Below, one piece after another: positions 1 to 11,139 of a stretch of DNA of 64,000 nt; position 1 is the stretch's first letter, and each line of letters begins with the position of its first letter. The DNA is taken from positions 15,367,545-15,431,544 of the forward strand of contig LR990042.1 of NCBI GenBank assembly GCA_905147135.1. Reading direction: 5' to 3'. The notes under the pieces were generated by a model. That model did no database searches and was not told the DNA's origin. It saw nothing but the letters and a program-made list of their open reading frames with translations. This DNA is from Blastobasis lacticolella (taxonomy: Eukaryota; Arthropoda; Insecta; Lepidoptera; Blastobasidae). Position numbers and translations under genes: made by a program.

Positions 1-2
1 AT

Positions 3-1041
3 GCTGGTGTCCCGCAAGGCTCGGTGCTGTCTCCAACTCTGTTCCTCCTTCATGTCAATGATATGCTGTCCATTGACGGTATTCATTGCTATGCGGATGA
101 TAGTACTGGAGACGCCTTTTATACGGGTCGTGCCAATATCCCTCGTGCCATAGTGGAGGAAAGTCGCGAAGTACTTGTGTCTAAAATCGATAGTACTTTA
201 TCTAGAATCTCCGATTGGGGTCGACTAAATCTAGTCCAATTCAACCCTACTAAGACACAAGTATGCGCGTTCACCGCCAAGAAAACTCCTTTTGTTGTAG
301 CTCCTCAGTTCCAGGATACACCGCTTACCAACTCTAAGAGCATACATATCCTAGGTGTGGACATCTCCAGTGACGTCCAGTTTCGCAGTCATTTGGAAGT
401 AAAGGTCAAGCTCGCATCTAAAAAGATGGGTGTGCTTAATAGATCAAAGCAATACTTCACGCCGGGGCAACGGTTTCTCCTTTACAAGGCTCAAGTCAGA
501 CCCCATCTGGAGTATTGCCCTCATCTATGGGCGGGAGCACCGGCATATCAGCTTAGTCCTTGTGACTCGATCCAAAAGCGCGCTGTGAGAATTGTCGATG
601 ATACTATGCTCACAAGTGGTATTGAGCCGCTGAGTCAGCGGAGGGATTTCGCCTCCCTTTGTGTGTTCTACCGCTTGTACAACGGTGTTTGTTCTGAAGA
701 ACTGTTTGACATGATGCCTACAGCTACATTCTTTCATCGCACCGCTCGCCATCGACAGGGAGTTCATCCTCACACCTTGGAGCCAAATTGGTCGCGAACT
801 GTGCGGTTCCAAAGGAACTTTCTCCCACGCACACTAAGGTTGTAGAATGAACTACCTGGAGAGGTTTTCCCTGGAGAGTACAACATGGAGTTATTCAAGA
901 AAGGTTTTTACGGGGTCGGCAACGCGTGGGTGATGCCCCTGGTATTGCAAACATCCATAGGCTGCGGTGACTGCTTACCACCAGGCAGGCCGCAAGCTTG
1001 TTTGCCACATTAGTGGTATAAAAAAAAAAAAAAAAAAAAAA
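3..1041 (+). pseudogene. LINE (non-LTR retrotransposon) reverse transcriptase, 3' part, family 'A'
   Basis: Coding begins before the window: from base 3 the frame reads AGVPQGSVLSPTLFLL, the RT palm motif, followed by the YADD catalytic box (about 90-105) and the usual C-terminal region. The frame stops at TAG 843-845, but the same frame then continues with NELPGEVFPGEYN to 1,013. Related elements have a Trp just before N-E-L-P, so the TAG is most simply a TGG-to-TAG nonsense change. A poly-A run (1,021-1,041) marks the 3' end of the retrotranscript. The element is 5'-truncated by the window edge and is dead. The clade was not assigned. A fragment matching bases 462-708 recurs at 23,286-23,535. 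Confidence 0.88.
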
Positions 1042-1046
1042 TTAAA

Positions 1047-1392
1047 CATAAGCCGTAAAGCTACCTACGACACCACCACCACTATAATCATCGCTACTTT
1101 CCGCCGACACTGGCTCATCTTATTCTAAAGCTTGATTACACAGTGCTTAAGCTATATCTGTTAGAACTGCCCGCCTCAAAAAAATCACAACATTAAACTT
1201 GCCATCTACAGTCACGACATCGAGACTTTCGGGGCTCTCATCCTAATGAGTGTCACGTCACACACACGACTCCCACACTACGCCAAGTCAGCCAAATAAA
1301 TGGATTATTCCCGTTGTCCCCCGAATGCTATCCCCCGAATGGAGGACAACGGCAATTTAAGTTTCGTTGTCAGGATGATTGACCTCAACAAC
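1047..1392. repeat. 345-bp direct repeat, left copy
   Basis: This block starts just after the poly-A tail of the LINE fragment and ends exactly where the 3' simple-repeat tail of the next LINE begins. A second copy lies at 6,448-6,794. By eye the two differ by about half a dozen substitutions and a 5-base gap, roughly 97% identical. It contains a decayed palindrome built on ATTCCCGTTGTCCCC (1,310-1,368) that recurs at 12,412 and 15,509. It may be a repeat family of its own or an unusually long target-site duplication. Confidence 0.85.
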
Positions 1393-1711
1393 AGATAGAT
1401 AGATAGATTAACTCTTTATTGCACACAAAATTACAGGAAAGAACATTTAACAGGTATATTTAAACATTGTGGGCAAAGGCGGCCTTATCGCTACAAGCGA
1501 TCTCTTCCAGGCAACCCTTGTCTAGAAAGAGAAAAAGATACAAATCAGTCAGACAAGCAACAAAAATAGCATTAATCATCTAGGTAAACTACTATATTTT
1601 AAGCTAAAAATTTACACCTACATACTAATATACACACTATAGGCTACAATATACATAGATAATATACATACACATTAATATGATAAAATCGTCGGCAGAG
1701 GACAATGTCAA

Positions 1712-4666
1712 CTAATTGCACACGGAGAGAAGATGGGCATGCAACTTGGTTTTAAAAGTTGCAAGTGACTTTACGTGGCGAATATCCTTTGGCAACTCGT
1801 TCCACAAATGAGCAGCCCTCACTGTAAACGAGTCCCCAAAGTACTTAGAGCGTGTAAAAGGTGCCCTCAACGTATTGTCAAAAGTAGAGCGCAAGTCCCG
1901 GACCTGGTCCACCCTCTGAAATTTGAAACTGTCCCTGAGGTAGTTTGGGGAGCGGGGGTCGTACAAAACCTTGTAAAGCAGCACCATTAAATGTTCGGTT
2001 CGTCGCAACCTTATAGGAAGCCACTTCAGTTTAGCGCGAAATTCAGAGACGTGATCGAACTTGCGCAACCCATACACAAACCGGATGCAGATGTTTTGCA
2101 GGCGTTCGAGTTTATTGAGGAGATCCTCGTTGATATCGAGGAAGCAAACATCGGCATAATCTAGGATGGGAAGAAGGAGTGATCGCGCAAGCTCGACCTT
2201 CGTCTTGATGGGAAGCAGGTTTTTCCATCTTTTGAGAGATGAAGTCGCAGCGAAAACTTTCCGGCTGAACTGGGCGACATAATAGGACCATGACAGTATC
2301 GAATCAAAAAATATACCTAGGTTCTTCACAACTTCGGCATAAGGAAGCACCACACCATTGAAAGTTAATGGCGAGAGATTGTCGTACTTAAGTCGGCAAA
2401 CTTGTTTAGTTCCGCCAATAATGATCACCTGAGACTTGCTTGGGTTAACTGCAAGTCCATGCGCTGAACTCCATACGAAAATAGTATCAAGATCCCTATT
2501 GAGCGCGGCAATAGCCAAGTCCACATCACCAGCAGAAGCATCGCTGTAAATTTGAAGGTCGTCAGCGTAGAGATGGTATTTACAAGAAAGGAGAGGAGTA
2601 AGGAAATTAATGAAAATGGAAAAGAGAAGAGGAGATAGTACACCACCCTGGGGGACACCTGCAGAAATATTAGCAAAGTCGGAGACTTTATCATTAGCAC
2701 GGATACATTGCAGGCGACCATGAAGGTAACTGCTAAACCACTCAACCACCAAATCCGATACATGCAGCGAACGTAACATTGCAACAAGGATGTCATAATC
2801 TACAGTATTAAAAGCGTTACTGAAGTCTAGCAACGCAAGGACAGTAAGTTTTTGATTTGACATAGCATAACGCATATCATCAGACACCTTGGTATGTGCA
2901 GTAGCCGTGCTGTGCCCAGGGCGGAAACCGGATTGGAAAGGACTAAGGATATTTTCGGAACGAATAAACGCACCAAGTTGATAATGAACAAGTCGTTCGA
3001 GAACTTTTGAAAGAAAGGGCAAAATGGAAATAGGGCGATAGTGGGAAGGAGTCGACGGGTTACTAATTTTAGGAATGGGTAAATTGCCAGAACTAAGCGA
3101 AAAATTGAAAATGTGGTGAAGTACAGGAAGGATTACCTCCAGAGCTATAGTAATCATCCTGCGACTAATACCGTCAACACCCTCAGCATTAGACTTAGTG
3201 GCCAGTATACTCTTTTCAACTTCACTCAAAGTGACTGGTTTAAAGGAATCAAAAGGACTAGAGGGGCGAGGTGCAGGTGAAAATGAACTCAAGGTAGCCC
3301 GCTTAATGGAGCCAGGGATTGAAGAACAAGATGTAAAGTGTGAGTTTAGGGAGTCGAGGTCAAGGTTACTGGGTGATGTGGTCCTAGCCCTACCAATTCC
3401 AAGCGAGTTAAGAAAAGACCACACTTTCGCCGGGTCACCATTCTCAACCGACGAGTGAATGTGCATGCGTTGTGCATCTCTACACATTCTACTTCACCGA
3501 TTACGAAGCTCCCTATACCTATCGCGTTTTTCCTCTGCAGGGTCATTCCGGTATCTCACTTTAGCTGCATTCCTCCGAGCCATCATCCCCCTGATCTCCT
3601 CCGTAAGCCAAGGAGCAGGCAAATGCTTCAGCTTAATGGGTCGAAGAGGGGCATGTAAGTCAAACACTTGCAGCAGCAAGGAGTTGAAGGTTTCCACCTT
3701 TTCGTCCACCGCTGAAGCAGTAAAGACCGCATCCCAGTCAACCCTGCTGAGATCTGATATAAGCTTATCCCTGTCAATGCTATTGAAGTTCCGTTGCATC
3801 ACTACGCGAGGCTTTGGTTTGGGAACACGAATTTTGTACGACAGGAAAAGGAGATCATGATAGGAGAATGCTTCAGCATTAAATTGCCCGTGGCAGGTAA
3901 CATGAGCAGGAGAGGAAACAATGATAAGATCAAGCAAGGATGGGGTACAATTGGGAAAATGGTGTGTTGTACTAAGTGGGAGTAAGGTAAGATCCGCTGA
4001 GTCAAGAATGGAACTTAGCTGCCTAGAACGGCTGCTGTGGAGATAGTCACAATTCACTAGGCATGTGTTAAAATCTCCCATTATGATAGTGTGATCAACC
4101 CCAGGCACAAAGCTCTCCAATAGGGTCTCGAATTTGGAAAAGTAGTTAATATGAAGTGAAGGGCTATAATATACGCCAAGTAGCAACTTAGAATGTCCAA
4201 ATAACACCTCGACGAATAAATGTTCAGGAGAGTGGGAATAGTCCGCAGGAGATTTATCGAGAATGTTATAGGGCAAGTGGCTTCTGAGATAGATGGCAAC
4301 ACCACCACCACCCTTGCCTGTCCTATCATTACGGATAAGGATAAAACCAGGAAGGGAATAAGAAGTAGAAGGGAGACAATGTTTCAGGAAAGTTTCAGAT
4401 ACGAGGATGGCGTGAAGATTAGGGGTATTTGAGAAGGTGGATAGTAGGTCCGCATAATGTGCCGGTATGCTTTGGGCATTAATGTGCACAGCATTGAAGT
4501 TTTTAGGAAGCCCTACAAAAGTTGACTCCAGCGCAACATCAAGAGACTGAGATAAACTGTGAAAGCTATCATCTGTAAGCGAGATCGATGAAAGTGAATA
4601 AAAGTTGCCATCGTCACTCAAGCCATCACCACTAACATCATCATCATCATCAACCACCGTTTGCAT
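1712..4666 (-). pseudogene. LINE ORF2: endonuclease plus reverse transcriptase with one in-frame stop
   Basis: One frame runs 984 codons, interrupted only by TGA at 3,496-3,494. The upstream part (about 390 codons) is an AP-like endonuclease: N-A-Q-S near the start, the S-E pair, GGGGVAIYLR, and GDFN. The expected C-terminal S-D-H motif reads S-Y-H, a likely loss of a catalytic Asp. The downstream 591 codons are the RT, with RPISILPFLSKVLE, FSNAFNTVDYD, SAGVPQGGVLSPLLF and an intact YADD, followed by the C-terminal domain. In the first RT block the sequence jumps from SSGNLP to PKIS; the relative at 9,770-9,845 has about ten more residues (including WCKAYVRPL), which implies an in-frame 30-bp deletion. 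A CGA-to-TGA transition would explain the stop. Confidence 0.9.
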
Positions 4667-5161
4667 TCAAAAGTGATAAAATATGGACAACAATAATATA
4701 ATAATAATAATAATAAATATACCTACACTATTACAATAAAGGTACAGCAAGAAATGCTTACTGTACAAAAATACGTTTCAGCGTGGTTACATGTCTGCAG
4801 TGTGCAATATTATTTTAACCATATAGGTACACTATATACTCAATAGCAGATAAACAACAAACTTAGAGAGACATATTACAACTGATACTAAAACTACACA
4901 AAACTAAAAAAAAAAAACATTACAATTCAAGCACTCAAACCAGTTACAATCCAAGCCATAAAAAAAAGTAATAACAAAAAAATCATAGCATGAACCAAAC
5001 GCAATTGACTGATTGACGTTTCATATGTCAGTTGATTTTGACAACCTAGGTGACAAGCAAAGTTTGACAGATATCATACAATGTAAACAAAAGCATAATA
5101 TTAGAAAATTAAAGGGTAAAAATACAAAGTTAAAAGTACAAACCAAAAATTATAAGCAAAC

Positions 5162-5866
5162 CTACTCATCTACAGTGCTCTTACTAGTACCCGTTTTCAA
5201 GGCACTCTTACAAAGAGATAGCAGCTCGGCCATGGACTCGATTTTTAGCTTCGTACCTTCAGCAGTTTTAATGAAAATGCTTCCATCTCTGGTCCAACAA
5301 GCAGGAACGCCGAAATGTTTTCTGGCTGCTACAAACGCGTCATGACGGGACTTGGTTAAAAATTCGGAGAGCGTAATGTTCGTTCCTTTGAGCGTCTTCT
5401 TACTGTCCCAGACCTGATCACGTACCGTTTTGTCGCAAACTTTCACAAATATAGGCCTGGGTTTAGCCTTCTCGTCACTCTTAACCTTACCCATGCGATG
5501 ACATTCGCGAATACTACTCGCATTGAAATTGTGGACATTACACTTGGCTGCAATAGATGTAATGACGCTAGCCGTGGCATCTTCCTTAGCCGACTCAGGA
5601 ACTCCGTGAACAAGCAGTACCTTACGCCTAGTCCGCATCTCCAGTCGATCAAGTCCACGCGCCAGTGCATTGACTTCTGCACGCAGGATGCTGAGTACAC
5701 CATGTACAAATGTTTTAAATCCCTGAAATTCCGCATCAAGTGCTGCAATAGAGTTGGGCTTCTTTCTGGTACCAGTTTGATTGAGCTCCGATTCAAAGTG
5801 TTCCATCTTAGTGTTGAACATCTGTGTCATATAATCCATACGTGCTTGTACTTGTGCGTAATCCAT
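5162..5866 (-). CDS. LINE ORF1 protein (coiled coil plus RRM-like nucleic-acid binding region)
   Basis: This open frame of 234 residues lies 495 bp upstream of ORF2 on the same strand. Residues about 1-75 are Met-, Gln- and Glu-rich with heptad-like hydrophobics, consistent with a coiled coil. From about residue 80, RRKVLLVHGVPESAKED and IRECHRMGKV resemble the RRM-like core of L1-type ORF1 proteins, which bind the element RNA as a chaperone and trimerise. The C-terminus ends in Ser/Thr/Lys-rich sequence. The start ATG at 5,866-5,864 fits the domain order. It is intact, unlike ORF2. Confidence 0.75.
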   Translation of the reverse strand: MDYAQVQARMDYMTQMFNTKMEHFESELNQTGTRKKPNSIAALDAEFQGFKTFVHGVLSILRAEVNALARGLDRLEMRTRRKVLLVHGVPESAKEDATASVITSIAAKCNVHNFNASSIRECHRMGKVKSDEKAKPRPIFVKVCDKTVRDQVWDSKKTLKGTNITLSEFLTKSRHDAFVAARKHFGVPACWTRDGSIFIKTAEGTKLKIESMAELLSLCKSALKTGTSKSTVDE

Positions 5867-6447
5867 CTTGTGGTTTATTATTAGTGATATCAGGAGAACT
5901 TAAAGGAAAATACACTGCAGGCAAGCCACACTATTCACACATATACACTATGCATAAACTTAGTTTATAATTACAAATGTTACTATTTAATTTTAATAAA
6001 ATACTCAGGAGCTTATAGGCTTTGTTGTTAACTTGCTAACTACCCGCAAAAGAAAAGCCGCAACATTAATGACTGTCAAAATTTCATGCCATTGCATATT
6101 AAAAGTTTTTATTGTTGTAAATGCATAGGTAACACTCGCAATACATTTAATTGTATACTTACTGAATGAATTTGTTGCCACTAATAATTTATTCATTAAA
6201 TAAGTTACGTCACTCTAACTAAACATCTCCTTTAACTATTAGCTATTACCAAGAGGTTCATTAGTCAACCCACCGCGGACAAAATTCAATCAGACTACGA
6301 CAAAACGAAAAGAATCGACACCCTACCCCGACCCACCGTTGGAAAAGAATTCCAGCTTTACAGATCAGACCATTCAGGCATGTGAGTTCTCTTCCCCGCT
6401 CCAAATAGGATACCAACTGCAACATGGGGTCACGTAGCCAAAATTTA

Positions 6448-6794
6448 AAAAATAAGCCGTAAAGCTACCTACGACACCACCACCACTATAATCATCGCTA
6501 CTTTCCGCCGACACTGGCTCATCTTATTCTAAAGCTTGATTACACAGTGCTTAAGCTATATCTGTTAGACCTGCCCGCCTCAAAAAAATCACAACATTAA
6601 ACTTGCCATCTACAGTCACGACATCGAGACTTTCGGGGCTCTCATCCTAATGAGTGACACGTCACACACACGACTCCCACACTACGCCAAGTCAGCCAAA
6701 TAAATGGATCATTCCCGTTGTCTCTCGAATGCTATCCCCCGAATGGGGGACAAGTTTAAGTTTCGTTGTCAGGATGATTGACCTCAACCACAGT
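6448..6794. repeat. 345-bp direct repeat, right copy
   Basis: This is the second copy of the 1,047-1,392 block, in the same orientation, abutting the presumed 5' end of the LINE. Its central palindrome has lost a few bases compared with the left copy. Beyond the shared end, this copy continues into TTTAGGCATAACTAATG, whereas the left copy runs into the LINE tail. Confidence 0.83.
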
Positions 6795-6844
6795 TTAGGC
6801 ATAACTAATGATGACTAGGCTCATGACCCTCTCCTACATATACA

Positions 6845-6937
6845 GGGTGTAAAAAGATCGCTAGCATTAATTGAAACCCCATGTTCTACCCATGAAACTG
6901 AACAACTTTCCCCAAGAAACATACCCGCGGAAACTCA
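6845..6937 (+). repeat. About 93-bp repeat end starting TACAGGGTGT (inverted partner at 15,391)
   Basis: The block runs from TACAGGGTGTAAAAAGATC to CATACCCGCGGAAA. The reverse complement lies at 15,391-15,482, with about 5-6 mismatches. Both outer edges carry TA next to CAGGGTG or CATCCTG. It is either the left terminal inverted repeat of a large DNA element or a solitary repeat end. Confidence 0.7.
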
Positions 6938-9287
6938 TAGTTTAGGCAGAAATTGAGATTCTTTAAAAAAAAGTTGTATTTTTGTACTAAAAAATATCAA
7001 GTATCGATAACTAAATCGTTCACAATTAATTTAGACACTCAAAGATCAAATTTAAGTTGAAATAAATGCACTTTACGTAAAAGCACGCAATGGATTGCGT
7101 GCAGGCTGGCCGGCCTTACACGTGCGCCTAACTACCTACCTACTAGCTGCCGCGCGCTAACTTTCCACCTACTCGGTGCCGCGCGCTAGGTACTACCTAC
7201 AGCGGACGTGCCTGCGCCAATCCGCCACCGGCCGCCCGTGGGCCCATGCCCATGGGGCAACAGCACTGCCATGCTATCACTCAGTAAAATTCAACAAGAC
7301 AGGGGTACGCATATATACCTTAATACATTACCTAGACGTTTGCTTACGGTCATTGACATTATACCAGCTCCTACCTACCGTCAATATCAGCAGTAAAGTT
7401 CACGATCGAAAGTCCTACCTACCTAGGTACATGATTACATGAGAATTTAACGTAGTAGGTATCTACCGTGGCGCGCACTTGCATTATCAGGCACAGGATC
7501 TGTCTACCTACCTAACTTACGTACACGTTTGCTTACGGACATTCACATCATACGAGAATCGAGCCCAGTACCTACCACCTACCTACTGTCGATATCTGCA
7601 GTAAAGTTTACGATCGATAGTCCAATACCTACTAGGAACATGAGAATTGAACGTAGTACCTGTGGTAGTACCTACCTACTACTTGTCATCAGCTGACAGG
7701 ATGACCGGATACCAAACCAACATGTTTGTATTACGAACATTCCAAATTCCGATCACACGACCGAACCGTGGAGACTAAGGCAAAAAAAAGTAACTAGGTA
7801 GGTATTCATTTGTCAGACACGCACGACACGAGAACTGATGCGGGATCGGACCAAAGGCGCAGTAAGTACCTACCAGATAGATACACACTTTAAGAAGAAA
7901 TAAGTATTAAACCCAGGTCATTGATCGATGACTTAATACCTACCTTAATTATAATTTCAAATCGAACATACCTAAACCATTATCATACGAGAATCAAGTG
8001 AGCTGATCAGTTGTATTGCACCGCGTAGGTGAATAAATGTGAATCTGATCAGCAGACGTGAATAAAGTTTAATCAGTGACCGATGCCTAAGTGTAGCATC
8101 CAAATGGCCATGTACTAATGACTCTTTCTGAGTTATGTATATTAGTTGAATACAATACGGTGACGAAAAACATCGTAATGAAACCAGGCGACCTTTATGT
8201 GCACCCATGATCTTATTTGTTGAAACAGTTTCCTGAGGTCTACCATCTCCACTAACTCTTCTAAGGAGGCAAGAGAGCAGCAGCTGTGGCGTGCCCAAAA
8301 TCCAGCGCCTCCTGGATCCATCACACCTACTGAATCCCTGCTTACATACCTACTTACGGATACGAGTACGGATTCACATTTTCCTTCGCCGTGCAACTGA
8401 TATAAGGGGTCAATGACCGATACCTCTACCTACAACCTACCTAGGTGGTACATGGACCAACGATCTAATAAAGGTCGCGGGGGCCCGGTGACTATTAACG
8501 GTGGAAAGGAAGTCGATTGGAGAGGCCTTTGACCAGCACTGGACGTTCTACGTAGGTACGGCTGATAAGAAGAAAGAAGACGGTAAGAAGGTACCTAGAG
8601 AACACAACAAATAACAATCGAATACGACCCCAAACTCCCAACCCGAACCATCTCAGGCAGCCATTCCGCACCTTAGGTTGTGCTTTAGGTACCTACTCTT
8701 GACTGCCCATCGGCACCGTCTCGGCCAGCTCTTGCTGCGTCCGCGTTTGAGTCACAGAAAAAAAATCATCAATGCGAAGGCAAGTTGTAGTAGGTAGGTA
8801 AGTGCTTAGGTATCTAGTTGCGACCTAGATTTCCTAAACGCCGTTATTATTACGGAGTGAGTTCTCGCTGTACAGTAGTGTCGTCCTGCCTGGGTACCTA
8901 CCTACTTCTTATTTACTGACAAGAGAAGCGAACCCACTACCTTTTCATACTTATTCTTTGATCCACCATAGCTTGGTACATTGGTACCTAGGTAGGTGCT
9001 TTTTGTTAATCGACTTAAGCAAAACAAAATAGCTCAATCAGATAACAAGAGGTTTACCTACTTCACTATCAGTTCAGAACGTAGGTACTTTCAAGTCGAA
9101 AAGCCAGCGAACGAATTGAAGTTCGCCCCGAATGGCGGCGTCAAATGGCGTGGCATCGATACCGACGTGTGTACGTCACGATCATGACATTTTATTATCA
9201 GTCTGGTCGATTTTTGACACGATACGGCAGACGGCTAAATGAATGTCCGTAATTAAAATTTCCGATAAATTTCCAATTTGGGTGAAC
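6938..9287. other. Gene-free stretch rich in ACCTACCT simple sequence
   Basis: I see no supportable gene. Short TACCTACC/GGTAGGTA runs recur (for example 7,130-7,205, 7,370-7,430, 7,500-7,590, 8,430-8,450, 8,790-8,820 and 8,890-8,910), a pattern common in lepidopteran DNA. Part of a SINE body lies at 8,108-8,215. The ORFs of up to about 108 codons here show no domain. Confidence 0.6.
8108..8215 (+). repeat. SINE body fragment
   Basis: The segment ATGTACTAATGACTC ... GAGTTATGTATATTAGTTG ... ACATCGTAATGAAACC matches the body of the tRNA-derived SINEs at 40,924-41,213 and 50,040-50,230. The tRNA-like head is missing or unrecognisable. Confidence 0.6.
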
Positions 9288-9455
9288 AATCGTTAGTTGC
9301 AGTTGAAACTGACGTGGTATAAAATAAAGTTGACGTAGTCGAACGGCCGATCAAAGTCGGCTCGCCCGAGCATCCGAAAGCGACTTAGTTTATAGCGAAT
9401 TAGTATCCATTGCAACTGACGGTTGATCGGCTCCAGCCAAATCGAAGCGATGTTG
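9288..9455. mobile_element. MITE fragment (same family as 54,602-54,823)
   Basis: The right end, TGCAACTGACGGTTGATCGG followed by CTCCAGCCAAAT, matches the right end of the better preserved copy at 54,790-54,823. The left end keeps only CGTTAGTTGCA. This is a degenerate, non-coding copy. Confidence 0.65.
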
Positions 9456-9547
9456 ACACTATTAGGATATACCTGATATGATACGCCCGTAAATCGGAGT
9501 TGCACATGAAGGGTTCCGTAGAAGGCAGGTACTTATGAAAAATCACA

Positions 9548-10721
9548 TTGCTTGTAGATACGTCTTTAATTTGTACTTTCATCATCATTATCTCTTATCT
9601 CTTATCTGCATTGCCACCGCTTGATTTAGAACACTTCTTATTTACTCAAGTCAGTGAGGATGAGATTAGAAAAACTATCCTTTCCATACAGTCCAACGCC
9701 ATGGGATGTGATGAGATCAGTCGCAGAATGGTGGTGATGACTCTTGATATACTACCAGCAGTCACCCATATCATCAATTTCTCATTATCAACTGGACAAT
9801 TCCCCACCTTGTGGTGCAAAGCCTATGTTCGTCCACTTCCTAAGGTCCCACGTCCTTCCCTTCCCAGTCATTTCCGCCCTATCTCTATCCTACCTTTCCT
9901 GTCGAAGGTTCTAGAGGCCGTTGCGCACAAACAGCTCTCTGAATTTATTCATAAACACAATATTCTAAGCCAGTATCAGTCGGGCTTTTGACCTGCGCAC
10001 AGTACGACCACTGCCTTATTGAAGGTCACTGATGATATTAGGAGAGGAATGGAGGACACTAAGGTAACCATCCTTGCTCTCATAGATTTTTCAAACGCCT
10101 TTAACAACACAGTGGATTATGATATCCTCCTGTCCATATTATCCCACTTTCGAATCTCATCTTCAGCTTTGGACTTCAGCTTCAGCTTATCTTCGTGGCC
10201 GCCAGCAACTAGTTCGTCTTGGGCAGACATCTTCTGAGTGGTGCAATCTGACTGCCGGCGTTCCGCAAGGCGGATTACTCTCTGCTTTATTATTTTCTGT
10301 TTTTATAAATATGATAACCTCCAATCTGTCCTGCTCGTACCATCTTTATGTCGATGACTTGCAGTTATACGTCCAGTGCGAGAGAAATGATCTGGCGGGC
10401 GCCATTAGTAAACTGAATGGCGACTTGGGTAGAATTTACGACTGGTCCTGCAGTTTCGGTATTGCCGTTAACCCAAACAAATGCCAGGCTATAATTCTTG
10501 GCAGCACGCGTATCTTGGGAAAAATTGACGTCAGTTCCCTCGATCCGATTTTATATGATGGTGTCCCTATTCCATTCACTTCGGACGTAAAGAACCTGGG
10601 GCTCCAAATAGACCAATCGCTTAGCTGGAACGTTCAGGTGGCCGAGGTAGGCAAAAAGGTCACGGGTACTCTGCGTGCGTTGCATCGTTTCAAGTTTTTC
10701 TTACCAATAAAAGATAATTAA
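9548..10721 (+). pseudogene. LINE reverse transcriptase (CR1/Jockey-like, relative of family B), 5' part
   Basis: The frame carries IQSNAMGCDEISRR, RPISILPFLSKVLE, FSNAFN, LTAGVPQGG and YVDD (the YADD box with Ala changed to Val). It is broken by TGA at 9,989-9,991 (GF-stop-PAHS, where relatives read GFRPGHS, so CGA to TGA). A doubled AAC gives FNNTVDYD, and a frameshift lies near 10,175-10,190, at a short CTTCAG duplication. Coding ends at LPIKDN (10,721), where another LINE is inserted. It resumes at about 11,140. Confidence 0.87.
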
Positions 10722-10734
10722 GATAAGAAGATAA

Positions 10735-11133
10735 TTTGTGATCCGCGGTTGATTAAGGCTAGGCTGCAGAGCCTCGAACATCGGCGTAGGGTTGCGCGTC
10801 TGTCGGTCTTCTACAGATTACATTTCGGAGAGTGTGCGAAGCAGCTGCACGACCTCATTCCGCCGGCCCCTTTCCGCCATCGGGAAACGCGATCCGGGCG
10901 AGCGCTTCATCCTTATGTCGTGGATCTTCCAGCCATCCGCACGAACCGCTTTGGCTCGACCTTTATAATGCGTACGGCTAAGGAATGGAACGCTTTGCCT
11001 GCGAGTGTGTTCCCTGATCAATATAATCTGTATGCCTTTAAGGCTAGAGTGAATAGGCTGTTCCAAGACGGGCATGCTTCATCTTCGGCCGCATCGTCTG
11101 CCTTGTTTGTAATAAAAAAAAAAAAAAAAAAAA
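10735..11133 (+). mobile_element. LINE 3' end (family A-like) nested in another LINE
   Basis: This is an RT C-terminal fragment (IKARLQSLEHRRRVARLSVF ... [19 protein letters not shown]) ending in a 20-base A-run at 11,112-11,131. It follows the same plan as the fragment at the start of the window (RLW/EWN block, then an A-tail). The surrounding LINE reads LPIK just before it and LPI-DYADVCYLDVNE just after it, so this is a nested insertion of a 5'-truncated copy. A near-identical 3' end lies at 20,800-20,991. Confidence 0.85.
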
Positions 11134-11139
11134 CCAATA

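Larger units (their letters stand above)
1393..6447 (-). mobile_element. Nearly full-length LINE (CR1/Jockey-like, APE endonuclease type), family 'B'
   Basis: The element is about 5 kb and runs on the minus strand. Its 5' UTR is roughly 5,867-6,447, ORF1 is 5,866-5,162, ORF2 is 4,666-1,712, and the 3' UTR is 1,711-1,393. It ends in an (ATCT)n tail, seen on the plus strand as AGATAGATAGATAGAT at 1,392-1,407, next to the CTCTTTATTGCA block that recurs at the 3' end fragment at 11,708. The 5' boundary is inferred from the start of the second 345-bp direct repeat. Both ORFs are readable, but ORF2 has a nonsense codon, a small deletion and an altered endonuclease residue, so it is probably inactive. 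Confidence 0.85.
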
